A stretch of 45,219 nt of DNA. Source: Pleurotus djamor (Eukaryota; Basidiomycota; Agaricomycetes; Agaricales; Pleurotaceae). A program made the translations under genes and the position numbers. The notes under the pieces are model-generated. The model was not told where the DNA came from, did not search any database, and was given only the letters and a program-made list of their open reading frames with translations. The stretch lies in the NCBI GenBank assembly GCA_029747585.1, contig JAPEVF010000360.1:1-45219 (forward strand). The letters are read 5' to 3'. The first letter of the stretch is position 1. Each line of letters begins with the position of its first letter. This document shows positions 42,711 to 45,219 of this stretch, one piece after another.

Positions 42711-44959
42711 TTCTGCGAGCTTCTCCTTCTCTACGATGTTTGAGCCTCAGGAGGGACGTCGACCAGCGAAAGTAAGACGTGAAGTCGGGCACAACCAGTG
42801 GCCAGGACTTGGGTACTCATGAAGCTAGTGTGCTTCATTTATACTTGAGCTTTCTCGCCTTTACATGTGTTAGCATAGCTCAATGGGGTGATGGAATGTG
42901 GGGAGTGAGCCTCAGGGTGCGGTGAAACCGTTTGAGAGCTTATGAGCCCCTGACATGGACACTCCTGACACGCGCCGGCACTGCCACCACGGATCGTGAC
43001 CGCGTCGTCCCACGTCGATCGCTTCTTGTTTTTGACTCCCACCACTGGCTCCATCGATGGACGTACGGTATTCCTGCGCTACCTCAGGATCAAGTTGTGG
43101 CTCTTCTTTCGGCTTTGGTGCGACTCTTGCAGAGCAGTAAATTACTTCCGATTCTTCGATGCGCACATGGGACACTGGCTCGCGCGGACTCTGTCTCTCT
43201 AAAGATGTTTCACTACCTTTCAGACGCTTTAAAGTAGCTCCTTTGACTGCGCTGTCTACTCTCAGAGTCTTGGACTCGTCCCACACCACGGCACCGGAAA
43301 CTCACAAGCTTGCGGTTCTCGTAAAATTCTCTCAGACCTCAGTCTTATCTTCTTGCTCGCAACGCACTCAGCGACGTATCCTCGCTCGTGCAGGCATCGA
43401 GCCCCCATGGGATCAGCTACCTTATGACTACTGCGGCGGTTTTGATGCATCAAGCGAAATCAAGTTCCTTACTATCTGGACAATGGACGAGAAAAACGCC
43501 TGTGGGTCCTCGACTCACGTCTAGACGTCCTTGGACAATCCATTGCGTTATGGTCAATATCATGACTGGTAAAATTCGCACCATGGTTCATCAATTCGTG
43601 CTTCCCGTCCTGGCAGAAATATATAGGTCACACGATTCCTTCGGCGCTATCAGATACGTCTGGGTAGTCGACGAATTACCACTGGCTCTTGAACCATTCA
43701 AGACTAGACTAGCATTAGATGGTTCCCCATAAGTTGGATAGGATCTCCGGGGTCGAAAGCGAATTCCGTTGTCATCGTCGTGACAGACACCAAATGACTT
43801 TACGTGTACCTCGGCCTACCACATGCGTAACGCCGCCTATCGGTCCCGCTATCAAGGCTCCTCGAGGCGTGCTTTCTCGTTCATGAGCAAGTCGTTGGGG
43901 CTCTGTGCTACGCGAAGAAACGCGAGCATGGAGTAGATGTGTCGCCCTAAAACCGTGTATGTACAATGAACACTTCCATACAATTCACCGATCGACCTGA
44001 TCTAATGTATGACCTTAGTCGAATGATTTGTGGGCTCGGGTACCTCCTTAATAGGACGCTCATCTTCCAATATAGTACGACGGTACGATCGCAGCGGACC
44101 GCTCGATGTAATTCAACCAGAAGATCTACTACCTTGGGGAATGGAAACCTTGGGGAATGGAGCGGACATTGGATGGCCCACACTCACTCATTACGCGTAC
44201 CATTTGCCGACAAGCCCATCCAACTGTGCCTGGCATCCTGGCACTGGGGTAAGCCTCTCCGAAGCTGCAAGCCCAGTGCGATGATGATACGGTTGTCAGC
44301 ACTGTCCCGTTGTTTGACGATTGGACCCATGTTCACGAGCATGGTCGCGTGCAATGGTCTCTGAGGTCGACCATGTTCCGTTGTTGGGAACAAGGACCAT
44401 GAATCGCATGATGGATTTTACCGTTCGTTGTTACCCCTGAGTGCGCGCTGTTGTTGTAGAACTCCAGAACGCGAAGGAAGCTGCCTATTTGTTCGCGCAA
44501 CCAATCGCCACGATTGCTTCCATCATGGATTTGTTGTCTGCTACGACCATTTGGCAAGGGAACAACGGCAATCCAAACCCGCCATGTGGGTAAGTCGCCC
44601 GTTGTTGACTTGTTCCTTTTTGTGATTGGTCTTACTCACCGTCGATCAGTTTTTTTCTTTTGCCCTTTTTCCGCTTGTTCCGGTACCTCACAATTTGGGT
44701 CAACAAGTGTTTGGAATCTCTATTGACCTTCAGGCTCATGGCGACTGGCAGTCAGTTAGCTCAGTTGTGTGTCCTGACTATCACATGTGGCGTTCTAGAC
44801 CGACNAAAAAATGCGAAACATTCAAGTGCCCTGAGGCACATCTGTTTTTTCTTATAAGGTAGAAGAGTTTGATTGCCTAACCCATCTCCCCCTNCAACTT
44901 TATTTCTTCCTTTTCCGCCCTCCCCTCCCTACCCTCCTCCCCCGCCCCCGCCCAGAGCC
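42711..44959. other. 2.2-kb unresolved region, possibly decayed coding sequence
   Basis: Several plus-strand open frames of 80-132 codons (43159-43524, 43388-43732, 43966-44364) have locally protein-like composition, for example WPTLTHYAYHLP and IRYVWVVDELPLALEPF, but they sit in different frames and I could not link them with convincing splice sites. Two 15-bp copies of ACCTTGGGGAATGGA lie one base apart at 44131-44161. It could be a decayed gene, an unrecognised multi-exon gene, or chance. Confidence 0.4.
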
Positions 44960-45103
44960 ATGTTCGCTTCGCTCTGCCTTACGGTNGTCTTGGCCCTNCT
45001 TGGCTGTGTATCCGCTGCACCTCGCCTGCAGCACCGTCAATCGGCGAACCAGGTCTGGCCAATGTGTATTATAAATGCACGAAACCAAACTCTGTTGCTC
45101 TGA
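44960..45103 (+). CDS. Start of a further secreted protein, truncated or unspliced
   Basis: An ATG at 44960 begins a clear signal peptide (ASLCLTVVLALLGCVSA, about residues 3-19) followed by APRLQHRQSANQ, ending with a basic pair region HR. The raw frame runs to a stop at 45101-45103, giving 47 residues, but a GT donor directly after ANQ (45052) suggests that an intron begins there and that more exons lie beyond the window edge. A TATAAG element lies at about 44852. Two N bases (44986, 44998) fall in the signal peptide. Product unknown. Confidence 0.5.
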   Translation: MFASLCLTXVLAXLGCVSAAPRLQHRQSANQVWPMCIINARNQTLLL

Positions 45104-45219
45104 CCTTCGTGAGCTTGGTTTTCTATCCTTTCACGCGTCGTTCGATCTAACTTCGCGTTTAAAGGATGACGGTCCTTTTGTTTATGTATGATGTTAGTAA
45201 GGCCTTGGTTGCTGCCGGT

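Overview
This 45 kb window reads as nuclear DNA of a filamentous basidiomycete, most likely an agaricomycete (order Agaricales is a guess). The evidence is dense short introns of about 48-75 bp (roughly 115 in the models below), compact genes on both strands, and protein families typical of mushrooms: a Fus3/Kss1-type MAP kinase, DUF3328/UstYa-like proteins, But2-like proteins, arrestin-like proteins and GT61-like proteins. Eight isolated N bases, most of them beside homopolymers, and two homopolymer-associated frame breaks suggest pyrosequencing-type consensus errors.

Layout. 1-445: 3' end of an old-yellow-enzyme gene (+). 1024-2574: pheromone-type MAP kinase (-). 2809-3462 (-) and 3598-4511 (+): divergent pair of a UstYa-like oxidase homologue and a But2-like membrane protein. 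4761-7326: large, intron-poor protein of unknown function (+). 7552-8572: SEC62 (-), divergent from 8761-10258, a mitochondrial TPR protein (+). 11474-13480: secreted precursor built from about 11 repeat units (+). 13921-17778: SYG1/XPR1-type SPX-EXS phosphate transporter with 22 exons (+). 17960-21056: VPS16 (-). 21361-22803: arrestin-like protein (-). 22804-25498: no convincing gene. 25499-26877: MAT2B/RmlD-like reductase (+). 26975-27392: small unknown protein (-). 28624-30863: MFS drug-type transporter (-). 31796-33636: GT61-like glycosyltransferase (-). 33815-35836: RMD1/DUF155 protein (+). 35938-36180: possible 56-residue protein (-). 36581-39758: tandem array of three related cysteine-rich small secreted proteins (+). 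40120-40584: LSM8 (-), divergent from 40828-42145, a triose-phosphate-translocator-family protein (+). 42384-42710: cysteine-free small secreted protein (-). 42711-44959: unresolved. 44960 onward: start of another secreted protein (+).

How it fits together. Most genes are conserved housekeeping functions: ER translocation, vacuolar tethering, U6 snRNP assembly, phosphate export and signalling. Set among them are secreted, lineage-specific genes. The two most notable are (i) the repeat precursor at 11.5-13.5 kb, with a signal peptide, dibasic sites and near-identical 56-residue units, which looks like a source of several processed peptides; and (ii) the array at 36.6-39.8 kb, whose proteins carry two tandem six-cysteine modules of C-C-CC-C-C order and whose genes contain conserved 7-nt microexons. 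I could derive and cross-check these gene models only by hand, from splice-site logic, reading frame and paralogue comparison.
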